13,825 bases of DNA. It comes from an uncultured Collinsella sp. Its GTDB lineage: Bacteria > Actinomycetota > Coriobacteriia > Coriobacteriales > Coriobacteriaceae. The position numbers and the translations under genes are program-made. The DNA is taken from contig CABUJL010000042.1 of assembly GCA_902491915.1 (NCBI GenBank), positions 1 through 13,825 of the forward strand, written 5' to 3'. Positions 1 to 6,163 of the stretch are shown piece after piece; position 1 is the stretch's first letter; each line of letters begins with the position of its first letter. The notes under the pieces are model-generated. The model saw nothing but the letters and a program-made list of their open reading frames with translations, had not been told where the DNA came from and searched no databases.

Positions 1-44
1 CCGCCTTGAGAGGGCGGCGTCCTAAACCGCTAGACGAACGGGCC
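1..44 (-). tRNA. tRNA-Glu (anticodon CTC), 3' part outside window
   Basis: The minus strand from base 44 reads GGCCCGTTCGTCTAGCGG, the start of a bacterial tRNA-Glu. A complete D arm follows, then an anticodon stem CCGCC/GGCGG around the loop CTCTCAA, which places CTC at positions 34-36 and decodes GAG. The window ends at the 3' side of the anticodon stem, so the variable loop, T arm and acceptor 3' strand are not seen. It lies 17 bases after tRNA-Gln on the same strand and is probably co-transcribed with it. Confidence 0.9.
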
Positions 45-61
45 ATATGTAGCAAATGCAA

Positions 62-135
62 TGGCTGGGATGGAGGGAGTCGAACCCCCATTGACGGAAC
101 CAGAATCCGCTGTCCTGCCATTAGACGACATCCCA
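62..135 (-). tRNA. tRNA-Gln (anticodon CTG)
   Basis: A complete 74-base cloverleaf on the minus strand. The acceptor stem TGGGATG pairs with CATCCCA, followed by discriminator G and an encoded CCA. The anticodon loop TTCTGGT gives CTG, which reads CAG. The T arm has GGGGG/CCCTC around TTCGACT, with one G-T pair. It is the first gene of a Gln-Glu tRNA pair, with a good promoter about 40 bases upstream. Confidence 0.95.
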
Positions 136-179
136 ATGACTGCATCGCTGCGCTCGGCTGTGCCTTTGCGCAAGAAAGA

Positions 180-208
180 AATATACGGGAAGTCTCGCCG
201 TGACGCAA
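180..208 (-). promoter_or_regulatory. Sigma-70-type promoter of the tRNA-Gln/Glu operon
   Basis: On the minus strand a -35 box TTGCGT (203-208) is followed by exactly 17 bases and a -10 box TATATT (180-185). Transcription would start near base 173, about 38 bases before the mature tRNA-Gln. Box quality, spacing and position all fit a stable-RNA promoter. There has been no experimental test. Confidence 0.7.
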
Positions 209-211
209 GCC

Positions 212-246
212 CCAATTTTGACTTTTTTGAAATTCAGTCAAATTGG
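212..246. repeat. Imperfect inverted repeat just upstream of the tRNA promoter
   Basis: CCAATTTTGAC (212-222) and GTCAAATTGG (237-246) are inverted copies that differ by one extra T, separated by 14 bases. The dyad lies just beyond the -35 box of the tRNA promoter, in an AT-rich patch typical of an upstream element. It could be a protein-binding site or simply AT-rich upstream DNA. The rest of the 136-411 gap shows nothing else that I can support. Confidence 0.4.
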
Positions 247-411
247 CCTAATTTAGTCCAACCCGTGAAGGACCTGTGAAGCCAACCGCTGTACACGAAG
301 GGCAAAACGCCGTGAGCGGTAGCCGTCAACCGTTGGCAGATTCTACCGTGAAAACGATAGCACCAGGCAACACAATCGAAGTATCAATGATCGCGTAGAT
401 ATCGAGGCGCC

Positions 412-822
412 ATGGACGAAGAGCTTGATTACCTATGGGAGACCCTGGGCCTCGAGATCACTGCCGACCTTTGGCCCGAACGGGACAAAATTCACCCCAC
501 GTTACGCCCCGCCATTACTGTGGTGCAGGCAAAATACCGCCGTGCATCCTTTTTAATCATGCGGATGTCATGGCACGCGGGACTCCCCGACCTTAAGCGA
601 ATCCAGGCAAGCCTCGTCGAGCTGTCCGGCATGCCGACCGTCATATCCGAGGCGCACCTGGAGCAGCGCCAGCGCGAGCGACTGCAACAGCAGCGGATTC
701 CCTTTATCTGCCCCGGCATTCAGGCATATCTGCCCTTTATGGACGAAGAGTACTGGAGCGGCAAGCCCAACAAGCACGTAAAGGTCTACGATCCGCACGA
801 ATGGGCGCGGCTGGCGGACTGA
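412..822 (+). CDS. Hypothetical protein resembling part of a MarR-like regulator family
   Basis: This encodes a 136-residue soluble, charged protein with no signal peptide or membrane segment. Codon use is strongly GC-rich at third positions, which supports real coding. Near the C terminus (residues 96-109) is IPFICPGIQAYLPF, preceded by an R/Q/E-rich stretch (QRQRERLQQQ). From memory this resembles the segment (R-L-x-x-Q-x-[VI]-P-F-[IV]-x-P-G-x-Q-x-Y-L-P) that precedes the winged helix in a group of MarR-annotated regulators, whose proteins continue for about another 100 residues. Here the protein stops about 27 residues after the motif, and no winged-helix coding follows. It may be a stand-alone domain or a truncated relic. 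The ATG has only a weak CGAGG upstream. It is the only plus-strand gene seen and the only one ending in TGA. The family assignment is tentative. Confidence 0.65.
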   Translation: MDEELDYLWETLGLEITADLWPERDKIHPTLRPAITVVQAKYRRASFLIMRMSWHAGLPDLKRIQASLVELSGMPTVISEAHLEQRQRERLQQQRIPFICPGIQAYLPFMDEEYWSGKPNKHVKVYDPHEWARLAD

Positions 823-841
823 CTGGGGCAGGCCCGCCGGC

Positions 842-1011
842 GGAAAGTGCGTCCCAGATTTCAAGCTCAAACTGGTCCCCACTTTCCCGTCGAGCCCTCA
901 ACCGGAAACCGTGTCCCACAATCGAAGCTCAGAATGGGACGTGCTTTCCGCAACCGGCCACTTTGGGAAAGTGCATCCCATTCTGGAAGCGAATTCCGGG
1001 TCGCACTTTCC
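842..1011. repeat. Array of three 46-bp imperfect palindromes at exact 62-bp period
   Basis: Units lie at 842-887, 904-949 and 966-1011. Each is 46 bases, begins GGAAA and ends TTTCC; the two spacers (888-903 and 950-965) are both 16 bases. Arms approximate GGAAAGTGCGTCCCA and its complement, and the centres keep AAGC (CAAGCTC, GAAGCTC, GAAGCGA). Units differ at many positions, yet length and dyad symmetry are kept. The array fills the gap between the plus-strand gene ending at 822 and the minus-strand gene whose stop codon is at 1019-1021. On either strand the RNA would form three consecutive hairpins. The arrangement resembles REP/BIME-type intergenic repeats; a role as a bidirectional transcript end is inference. 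Confidence 0.85.
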
Positions 1012-1018
1012 GCAGCCG

Positions 1019-1378
1019 CTACAGCAACGCCTCGGCCCAAGCCGATTCCCTAAAGCCGGGAATCACAAAGTCGTCGCCCACCAGCAGCGGACGCTTGACC
1101 AGCATGCCGTCGGTCGCCAGCAGCTCGTAGCACTCCCGATCCGTCATGCCCGCATCCAAACGCGCCTTCAGGCCCAGCTCTCGATATTTCATGCCCGACG
1201 AATTAAAGAAGCGCCGCACCGGCAGCCCCGAACGAGCAATCCAGGTCGCAAGCTCATCAGCCGTGGGATTGTCCAAAACGATATCGCGATCGATATACTC
1301 TACCCCATGTTCGTCCAGCCATGCCTTGGCCTTCTTACAGGTCGAGCACTTGGGATATTCAACAAACAATACCGCCAT
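1019..1378 (-). CDS. ArsC/Spx/YffB-family thioredoxin-fold protein
   Basis: This is a 119-residue cytosolic protein of the arsenate-reductase-like (ArsC/Spx/YffB) family. Near the N terminus is YPKCSTCKKAKAWL with a CxxC pair (Cys11, Cys14). FNSSGMKYRELGL follows in the middle (about residues 58-70), and the family's LLATDGMLVKRPLLV segment carries Arg96-Pro97. This is the usual full length. Members use the Cys with glutathione, mycothiol or thioredoxin-type partners; the true substrate of the YffB/YusI-like branch is mostly unknown, so arsenate reduction should not be assumed. The frame is open for 28 codons further upstream, but the ATG at 1378 has AAAGGA eight bases before it and begins the family's usual N terminus. 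The stop is TAG. Downstream lies the palindrome array. No clear promoter was found in 1379-1500. Confidence 0.9.
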   Translation of the reverse strand: MAVLFVEYPKCSTCKKAKAWLDEHGVEYIDRDIVLDNPTADELATWIARSGLPVRRFFNSSGMKYRELGLKARLDAGMTDRECYELLATDGMLVKRPLLVGDDFVIPGFRESAWAEALL

Positions 1379-1500
1379 GGGATTTCCTTTCTTAGAGAAA
1401 ACAGGTGTCTGGAAAACTGCACATCGACGACCACTCGCGATTGCAGCCGTTATTGTAGTCAATGTCGAAGCATAGGCAGTCGCGATGTCTCGCCTTAAGG

Positions 1501-2082
1501 CTAGCGCCTCGCATGGGCGCCGATCGGCCGAGTCGCATGGCGCACCAACGCCGCTGCCAGCAATACCAACAGCATGGCGGTGACATAGCCCGCAGCATCG
1601 AATCCTAAATCGATAACGTCGAAATGCCTGCCGGGAACAAAGATCTTATGTACCTGATCGCCAACGGAGCAGGCGGCGCAAAAGAGCAATACGGGCACGC
1701 AACGGGAGCATACGCTCCACGGACGCCTGGAAAAGCAAACCACGACCACCGAGGCGAACAATCCGACGAAGAAAAACTCTACGGTATGGGCAACGCGACG
1801 GACGTTCGCGCCCACCCACATGCGAATGGAAGCAAGTCGGCCAGACCGGACATTCGAGGCAGCCGAATCGGTGCCCCCGGTCATTCCGTCCCCCGCCTGA
1901 GTTTCACCCGTGATGCCGGTAGCCTGAACGCTCGCAGCCTGACCCTCCACCACGCGCGCGGTGGACTCGCTCAGCAACGACGTCTGCACTGCGTTTTGCT
2001 CCGTCAGCACCCAGATGCCCGCCAGCGTTGCGGCGAACAGAGCGATCGCGGTCCACCCGATTATTTTCTTCATGTGCGCCAA
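1501..2082 (-). CDS. VanZ-family membrane protein
   Basis: This is a 193-residue integral membrane protein. It has an N-terminal hydrophobic segment (residues about 7-27), then a polar Ser/Thr/Gly/Ala-rich stretch (28-80), then membrane segments around 98-117, 125-140 and 163-181. VanZ-type conserved positions are visible: His99 and Glu102 in AHTVEFF, and GDQVHKIFVPGRHFDVIDLG (141-160), where relatives usually have DE..Q, PGR and D. VanZ in the vancomycin clusters is linked to teicoplanin resistance; most chromosomal VanZ-like proteins have no assigned function, and no van genes are nearby. The start is taken as TTG at 2082 because GGAGG sits seven bases before it; the ATG at 2073 would be 16 bases from the same GGAGG. 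The stop is TAG. Confidence 0.85.
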   Translation of the reverse strand: MAHMKKIIGWTAIALFAATLAGIWVLTEQNAVQTSLLSESTARVVEGQAASVQATGITGETQAGDGMTGGTDSAASNVRSGRLASIRMWVGANVRRVAHTVEFFFVGLFASVVVVCFSRRPWSVCSRCVPVLLFCAACSVGDQVHKIFVPGRHFDVIDLGFDAAGYVTAMLLVLLAAALVRHATRPIGAHARR

Positions 2083-2089
2083 AGGCCAA

Positions 2090-2094
2090 CCTCC
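2090..2094 (-). promoter_or_regulatory. Ribosome binding site that favours the TTG start of the VanZ-like gene
   Basis: GGAGG on the minus strand lies seven bases before TTG (2082) and 16 bases before the next in-frame ATG (2073). The spacing supports TTG as the main start, adding three residues (Met-Ala-His) before MKKIIGW. Confidence 0.6.
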
Positions 2095-2188
2095 GTCTTT
2101 TTAAATATGAGCGAGTGTAGCCCCAAATGACATCGTCACCGTATCAAAATTTGAATCGCAACAGGAAGCGACAAAGCGACGCAAACCC

Positions 2189-2794
2189 CTACCCCGCCTC
2201 GCGCATCCAGCGATCGAACGTCCCCACGCACACGCCCAGGCACTTTGCTGCCTGGCTGCGGGTAATATCGCCCGCCTCATAGCTATCGCGCACCAGCTCA
2301 AACTGAGGAGGGCACGGCTTGCGAGGTCGACCGAAACGGACCCCTCGCGCCCGCGCCGCTGCAATTCCCTCCGCTTGGCGCCGATGGATATTCTCGCGCT
2401 CCACCTGCGCCACGTAGCTCAGCAGTTGCAGCACAATATCGGCAATCAGGGTGTTGGTCACATCCGGCGCGCCGCTGGCCCTGGCGCGCGTGTCAAGCAA
2501 TGGCATGTCCAACACCACAATGGCAACCCCGAGCTCCTTGGTAATGCGTCGCCATTCCTCAAGAATCTCGGAGTAATTACGACCAAGTCGGTCGATAGAA
2601 AGCACCACCAGCACGTCCCCGTCTCCCAGGACGTGCAACAGCTCGCGATAATGCGGTCGATCGAAGTCCTTGCCGCTCGCATGGTCGGCATAAATATTCG
2701 CTGAGCCCACGCCATAGGCGCCCAGCGCATCCAGCTGCCGATTCAGATTCTGATCGCGCGAACTCACCCGCGCATAACCGTACACCGTCGCCAT
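2189..2794 (-). CDS. Small serine recombinase (resolvase/invertase family)
   Basis: This is a 201-residue site-specific recombinase of the resolvase/DNA-invertase family, with the usual family length. It has the catalytic motif YARVSS (Arg9, nucleophile Ser11) and the conserved SIDRLGR (Asp68, Arg69, Arg72). A long dimer helix follows (about 113-145, ending VERENIHRRQAEGIAAARARG), then a GRPRK arm (155-159). A C-terminal helix-turn-helix (about 176-197) contains ITRSQAAKCLGVCVGTFDRW. All key residues are present, so it looks active. The ATG at 2794 is chosen because the family starts here and GGGG precedes it; a TTG at 2824 would add ten residues. No transposase, partner gene or invertible segment is recognisable nearby, so it is an orphan. 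Its leader contains repeated half-sites. It lies downstream of rnr on the same strand, after a hairpin. Confidence 0.93.
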   Translation of the reverse strand: MATVYGYARVSSRDQNLNRQLDALGAYGVGSANIYADHASGKDFDRPHYRELLHVLGDGDVLVVLSIDRLGRNYSEILEEWRRITKELGVAIVVLDMPLLDTRARASGAPDVTNTLIADIVLQLLSYVAQVERENIHRRQAEGIAAARARGVRFGRPRKPCPPQFELVRDSYEAGDITRSQAAKCLGVCVGTFDRWMREAG

Positions 2795-2813
2795 CTCATC
2801 CCCGCTTTCTTGT

Positions 2814-2852
2814 AAACCTGCCAAAAAGGGACAGGTTTATTTTGGTAGGTTT
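2814..2852. repeat. Dyad with three AGGTTT half-sites in the recombinase leader
   Basis: AAACCTGCCAAAA (2814-2826) and TTTTGGTAGGTTT (2840-2852) are inverted copies matching at 12 of 13 bases. Between them, CAGGTTTA (2832-2839) is a perfect inverted copy of TAAACCTG (2813-2820). In the mRNA leader the same arm could therefore pair with either of two others. The 39-bp block starts 19 bases upstream of the recombinase ATG. Resolvases commonly bind dyads of roughly this size next to their own gene and repress it; that this is such a res/operator site is inference. Confidence 0.6.
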
Positions 2853-2862
2853 TACCTCTCAA
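2834..2862 (-). promoter_or_regulatory. Possible promoter of the serine recombinase
   Basis: On the minus strand TTGAGA (2857-2862, five of six consensus bases) is followed by 17 bases and TAAACC (2834-2839), a poor -10. The -10 would lie inside the repeated half-site block, which suits autorepression. The weak -10 makes this a tentative call. Confidence 0.3.
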
Positions 2863-2914
2863 ATAGCAGGTAAGCGAGCGGCCGAGCAGACGGCAAGGTA
2901 GCCACGATTCAAAT

Positions 2915-2946
2915 GCGGAGGGCGGTCCCGAAAGGCCGCCCTCCGC
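2915..2946 (-). terminator. GC-rich hairpin after rnr, probable terminator
   Basis: GCGGAGGGCGG (2915-2925) and CCGCCCTCCGC (2936-2946) form a perfect 11-bp stem with a 10-base loop, 25 bases past the rnr stop. On the minus strand only ATTTGAATC follows, so the U-tract is weak. It may act as a terminator or a 3'-end stabiliser. Confidence 0.6.
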
Positions 2947-2971
2947 TCCCCCACCATGAGTCGGGATTTGG

Positions 2972-5107
2972 CTAATGGATAAGCTTAAAGTCCAAGTGCC
3001 CACGCGTGGTATTGACGCGCGAGACCTCGACAATCACGCGCTGACCCAGTTCATAGCGAGTCCCCGTGTCGGCGCCCGTCAGCGTAAGCGCGTCCTCGTC
3101 GAACTCGAACCACTCGTTGCCCAGGCTCTTGATCGAAACCAAGCCTTCGACCTGCGTTAGGTCCAAGCGCACAAAGAGGCCCATGCTGCTAACCCACGAG
3201 ACGGTTCCGGCATAGCGCTCGCCCAGACGGTCCTCATAGTACTGGGCAATCTTGATCTTTTGCGTCGCATGGCTGGCAGCATCTGCCGCGCGCTCGGCAT
3301 CGCTGCATGCGCGGCAGATCTGCGGCAGAATGCGCGGCAGCGACTCGCGCCCCTTGCCGATCAGCCGCGGCGTACGGACCAAGGCGTCCTTGCCGCCGAG
3401 CTGCTCATAGGCCAACTGCAGTTTGAGCACGCGGTGCACCACCAGATCGGGGTAGCGACGGATGGGACTCGTAAAGTGACAGTAGCACGGCGCGGCGAGC
3501 GCAAAGTGGCCCTCGTTGCGCGGCTTGTACAGCGCGCGCTGCATGCTGCGCAGAAGCAGCGTGTTGACGAGCGGTGCGTTGGCCGTACCGGCGGCAGCAT
3601 CAACTGCAGCCTGCAGCTCATCGGGGCTCCCCAGGGCAATACCGGCAGCACGGCGATCGTCGATGATGCCTAGCTGCGCCAGCGCAACGGCAGCACCGTG
3701 CAGGCTATCGGGGCTCGGATCCTCATGCACGCGATAGCAGGCCTCGATATCACGGTCTGCCAGCCACTCTGCAACGCACTCGTTGGCGAGCAGCATGGCT
3801 TCCTCGATAAGCGACGTGGCACACGAACGCTCACGCGCCACAATCTGCACGGGCACTCCGTCCTCATCCAATAGAGCGCGAATCTCGGCTGTGTCAAAAT
3901 CGACTGAGCCGCGGGCGCGACGAATACGACGGCGAAGTTCGGCGAGTTCGTTAGCGGCGACAAGGAAATCGCCGAGGTCGATGTTGTAGCCGCGGGCGGC
4001 CTCCTCGCACGCAAGACCGCGCTCAAGCGCTTCCTCGCGCGAGGTCTCGGCAGCCGCAACATCCTCGGCTGCACCCTCCAGCACCGAATACTCAACCGCG
4101 CCGGCACGCACCAGCAGCGCCTCGGCGCCGTCATAGTCCATACGCACACGCGAGCGAATCACGCTGGGATACGGATCGTAATGCCGCACGCGACCCTGCG
4201 CATCGAGCTCGATATCGACGGTAAACGCAAGACGGTCCTCGTCAGGGCGAAGCGAGCACAGGTCACAGGACAGGCGTTCGGGCAGCATGGGAAGCACGCG
4301 ATCGGCCAGATACACCGATGTCGTACGATGGCGAGCCTCAAGATCGATATGCCCGTCCCAAGCCACATAGTGTGAAACGTCGGCGATATGCACACCCAGC
4401 TTGTAGCCACCCTCGGGCGTGCGCTCCAATGAAATGGCATCGTCAAAGTCGCGCGCGTCGACCGGGTCGATCGTGATGACAAAGCGGTCACGCAAATCGC
4501 GGCGGAGCTGGTCCTTAAGCGCCGCGGACACATCGAGCGAAAGCCCCTCGGCCTCGTCCAGCGCGGCCTCTGGATAGCTATCGGTATAGCCGTAACGCGC
4601 CATCACATATTGAACGCCCAAATCGGGCGCATCATCTCCGCCAATGCGGCGCTCGATCGTCACGGTGCCCGATTCCAGGCGCGTCGGGTAGGTCAAAATG
4701 CGCGCGACAACAGCATCACCCGGGTGAACGCCCAGACGATCCGCCGAGGTATCCTCGGGCAGAATGAAGAAGTCGCCCTTCAAACGCGAATCGAGCGGCT
4801 CAATCACACCGAGCGGACCGGCGGTCTGGTACGTACCCACTACGCTTATGGCTGCGCGCTCAACCACACCCTCGATCACGGCGCGCCGCTCACCGTGCGG
4901 GCTGTTCTTAATGCTCACGGCAACGGTATCGCCGTCCATGATCTCACGCTTGCCGCGACCCATGACCTTGTAGTCGCCATTCTCGGTTATGACATAGGCA
5001 CTGTGCTCATGGAGCTGCACGCGCCCGGTCAGGCTCGGACGGCGTTCGCTGCGCACCGGCCCGCGCTGATTGCGAGCTCCACGCTTATGCTTGTTATTGC
5101 GCCCCAT
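2972..5107 (-). CDS. rnr: Ribonuclease R, 3'-5' exoribonuclease
   Basis: This is a 711-residue RNase II/R family enzyme that degrades structured RNA processively from the 3' end in the cytoplasm. A basic N-terminal tail (1-25) leads into OB/cold-shock domains (about 26-165). The RNB catalytic domain holds TIDPVDARDFDDA (212-224), whose Asp214, Asp220, Asp222 and Asp223 match the metal-binding aspartates, and later HFTSPIRRYPDLVVHR. A C-terminal S1 domain (roughly 630-711, from GERYAGTVSWVSSMGLFV) ends the protein. It is shorter than the E. coli enzyme (about 813 residues): there is no N-terminal helix-turn-helix segment and no lysine-rich tail after S1. The ATG at 5107 has AGGAGG four bases upstream. 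The stop is TAG. The usual partner smpB is not adjacent; a recombinase gene follows instead. A separate promoter is likely because a strong terminator lies upstream, but I could not identify it. Confidence 0.96.
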   Translation of the reverse strand: MGRNNKHKRGARNQRGPVRSERRPSLTGRVQLHEHSAYVITENGDYKVMGRGKREIMDGDTVAVSIKNSPHGERRAVIEGVVERAAISVVGTYQTAGPLGVIEPLDSRLKGDFFILPEDTSADRLGVHPGDAVVARILTYPTRLESGTVTIERRIGGDDAPDLGVQYVMARYGYTDSYPEAALDEAEGLSLDVSAALKDQLRRDLRDRFVITIDPVDARDFDDAISLERTPEGGYKLGVHIADVSHYVAWDGHIDLEARHRTTSVYLADRVLPMLPERLSCDLCSLRPDEDRLAFTVDIELDAQGRVRHYDPYPSVIRSRVRMDYDGAEALLVRAGAVEYSVLEGAAEDVAAAETSREEALERGLACEEAARGYNIDLGDFLVAANELAELRRRIRRARGSVDFDTAEIRALLDEDGVPVQIVARERSCATSLIEEAMLLANECVAEWLADRDIEACYRVHEDPSPDSLHGAAVALAQLGIIDDRRAAGIALGSPDELQAAVDAAAGTANAPLVNTLLLRSMQRALYKPRNEGHFALAAPCYCHFTSPIRRYPDLVVHRVLKLQLAYEQLGGKDALVRTPRLIGKGRESLPRILPQICRACSDAERAADAASHATQKIKIAQYYEDRLGERYAGTVSWVSSMGLFVRLDLTQVEGLVSIKSLGNEWFEFDEDALTLTGADTGTRYELGQRVIVEVSRVNTTRGHLDFKLIH

Positions 5108-5184
5108 GGCGCCTCCTAACTATCGATTGCGAACTCCAAAGAGTCTACCCAAATGATTCGCTTTCCTGCCGTCCCCTAGGGATC

Positions 5185-5218
5185 AAAAAACGGGCCGCCC
5201 CATAAGAGACGACCCGTT
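5185..5218 (-). terminator. Rho-independent terminator of ftsEX
   Basis: On the minus strand AACGGGTCG pairs with CGGCCCGTT (9 bp, one G-T pair) around a 12-base loop and runs straight into six T. It lies 25 bases after the ftsX stop and about 80 bases before the rnr start, so ftsEX and rnr are separate transcription units. Confidence 0.9.
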
Positions 5219-5242
5219 GGAAGGGATGAATTCCAAGCATGC

Positions 5243-6163
5243 CTACACGCGCAGGTAGCGGCGCATGGCGATGGCAGAACCAAAGAGACCGATAATCACG
5301 CCGACCAGAATCAGCGCAGCATAGGTCACCAGGTAGTACTGCATCGGCAGGGCAAACGACATCCAGCCGATGCTCTCCTGCAGACGCGGGATCATCAGAT
5401 TGCGCAGCAGCTCCAGAACGCCGATGGAAAGCAGCGAGCCCAAAATGGCCTGCAGCACGCCCTCGGTGATAAACGGGCCACGAATGAAGCCGTTGCTGGC
5501 GCCGACCAGACGCATAATCGCAATCTCACGACGACGCGCCGTGATGGACAGGCGAATCGTGTTGTTGATGAAGATGAATGCGATAAAGGTCAGAAGACCA
5601 ACGAGCACCACGGCGGCGATGCGGATGTAGTTGGTCACCTGGAACAGGCGGCTCACTTCCTCCTGGCCGTACAGCACGCTCGCGTTGACGTCGCCGTCAT
5701 CCGCGATCTTCTGGAAATCGGCATCCTTCTTGAGCTTCTTTGCCGTGCTCTCGACCTTGGACGGATCGTCCATCTCAATAGCGAAGGAAGCCGGCAGCGG
5801 GTTCTGGCCATCGAGCGCGCTCATGGTGGCGTCGGCGTTGCCCGACATCTTGCTCGTATACTCGGCCAGCGCGTCGTCCTTGTCCTTATAGGTCACGGAC
5901 TTGACGTTATTCCACGTCTTAAGCTCGGCCTCAAAAGCCTGAACATCGGCCTGATCGGCGTCATCACTAATGAACGCGTTGATGACAACCTGATCCTCGA
6001 CGGTGCCGATCACGGAGTTCAGCATCGCAGAGCCCATGATGAACAGGCCGATGATAAACAGCGAAAGGAAGATCGTGATGACGGCGCCGAGCGAGGTAGT
6101 CCAGTTACGGAAGAAGTGGCTGATTGCCTCTTTGAAGGAGTAGCCCACGTTAGTTGGTGCCAT
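5243..6163 (-). CDS. ftsX: Cell division protein FtsX, ABC transporter-type membrane subunit
   Basis: This is a 306-residue membrane partner of FtsE. FtsEX does not transport a solute; it transmits ATP hydrolysis by FtsE to peptidoglycan hydrolases outside the cell at division or elongation sites. The layout is the family's: a cytoplasmic N terminus, TM1 (about 22-47), an extracellular loop domain (about 48-178) carrying the ISDDADQADVQAFEAELKTW stretch, then TM2 (183-207), TM3 (233-257) and TM4 (275-300). ITARRREIAIMRLVGASNGFIRGPF between TM2 and TM3 is typical of the FtsX domain. The gene overlaps the end of ftsE by 14 bases, so translation is probably coupled; GGGAGG lies 11 bases upstream of the ATG, inside ftsE. 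The stop is TAG, followed by a strong terminator. Confidence 0.95.
   Translation of the reverse strand: MAPTNVGYSFKEAISHFFRNWTTSLGAVITIFLSLFIIGLFIMGSAMLNSVIGTVEDQVVINAFISDDADQADVQAFEAELKTWNNVKSVTYKDKDDALAEYTSKMSGNADATMSALDGQNPLPASFAIEMDDPSKVESTAKKLKKDADFQKIADDGDVNASVLYGQEEVSRLFQVTNYIRIAAVVLVGLLTFIAFIFINNTIRLSITARRREIAIMRLVGASNGFIRGPFITEGVLQAILGSLLSIGVLELLRNLMIPRLQESIGWMSFALPMQYYLVTYAALILVGVIIGLFGSAIAMRRYLRV

Noticed and set aside
842..1011. CRISPR array
   Set aside because: The repeats are regular but diverged and self-complementary, the spacers are only 16 bases, and no cas genes are present.
911..1498. Plus-strand open frame of 195 codons across the palindromes and the ArsC-like gene
   Set aside because: It reads the repeats and the antisense of a recognisable ArsC/Spx-family gene.
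1501..2082. Vancomycin or teicoplanin resistance locus
   Set aside because: Only a VanZ-like protein is present; there are no vanH, vanA, vanX or two-component regulator genes, and VanZ-like proteins are widespread without resistance.
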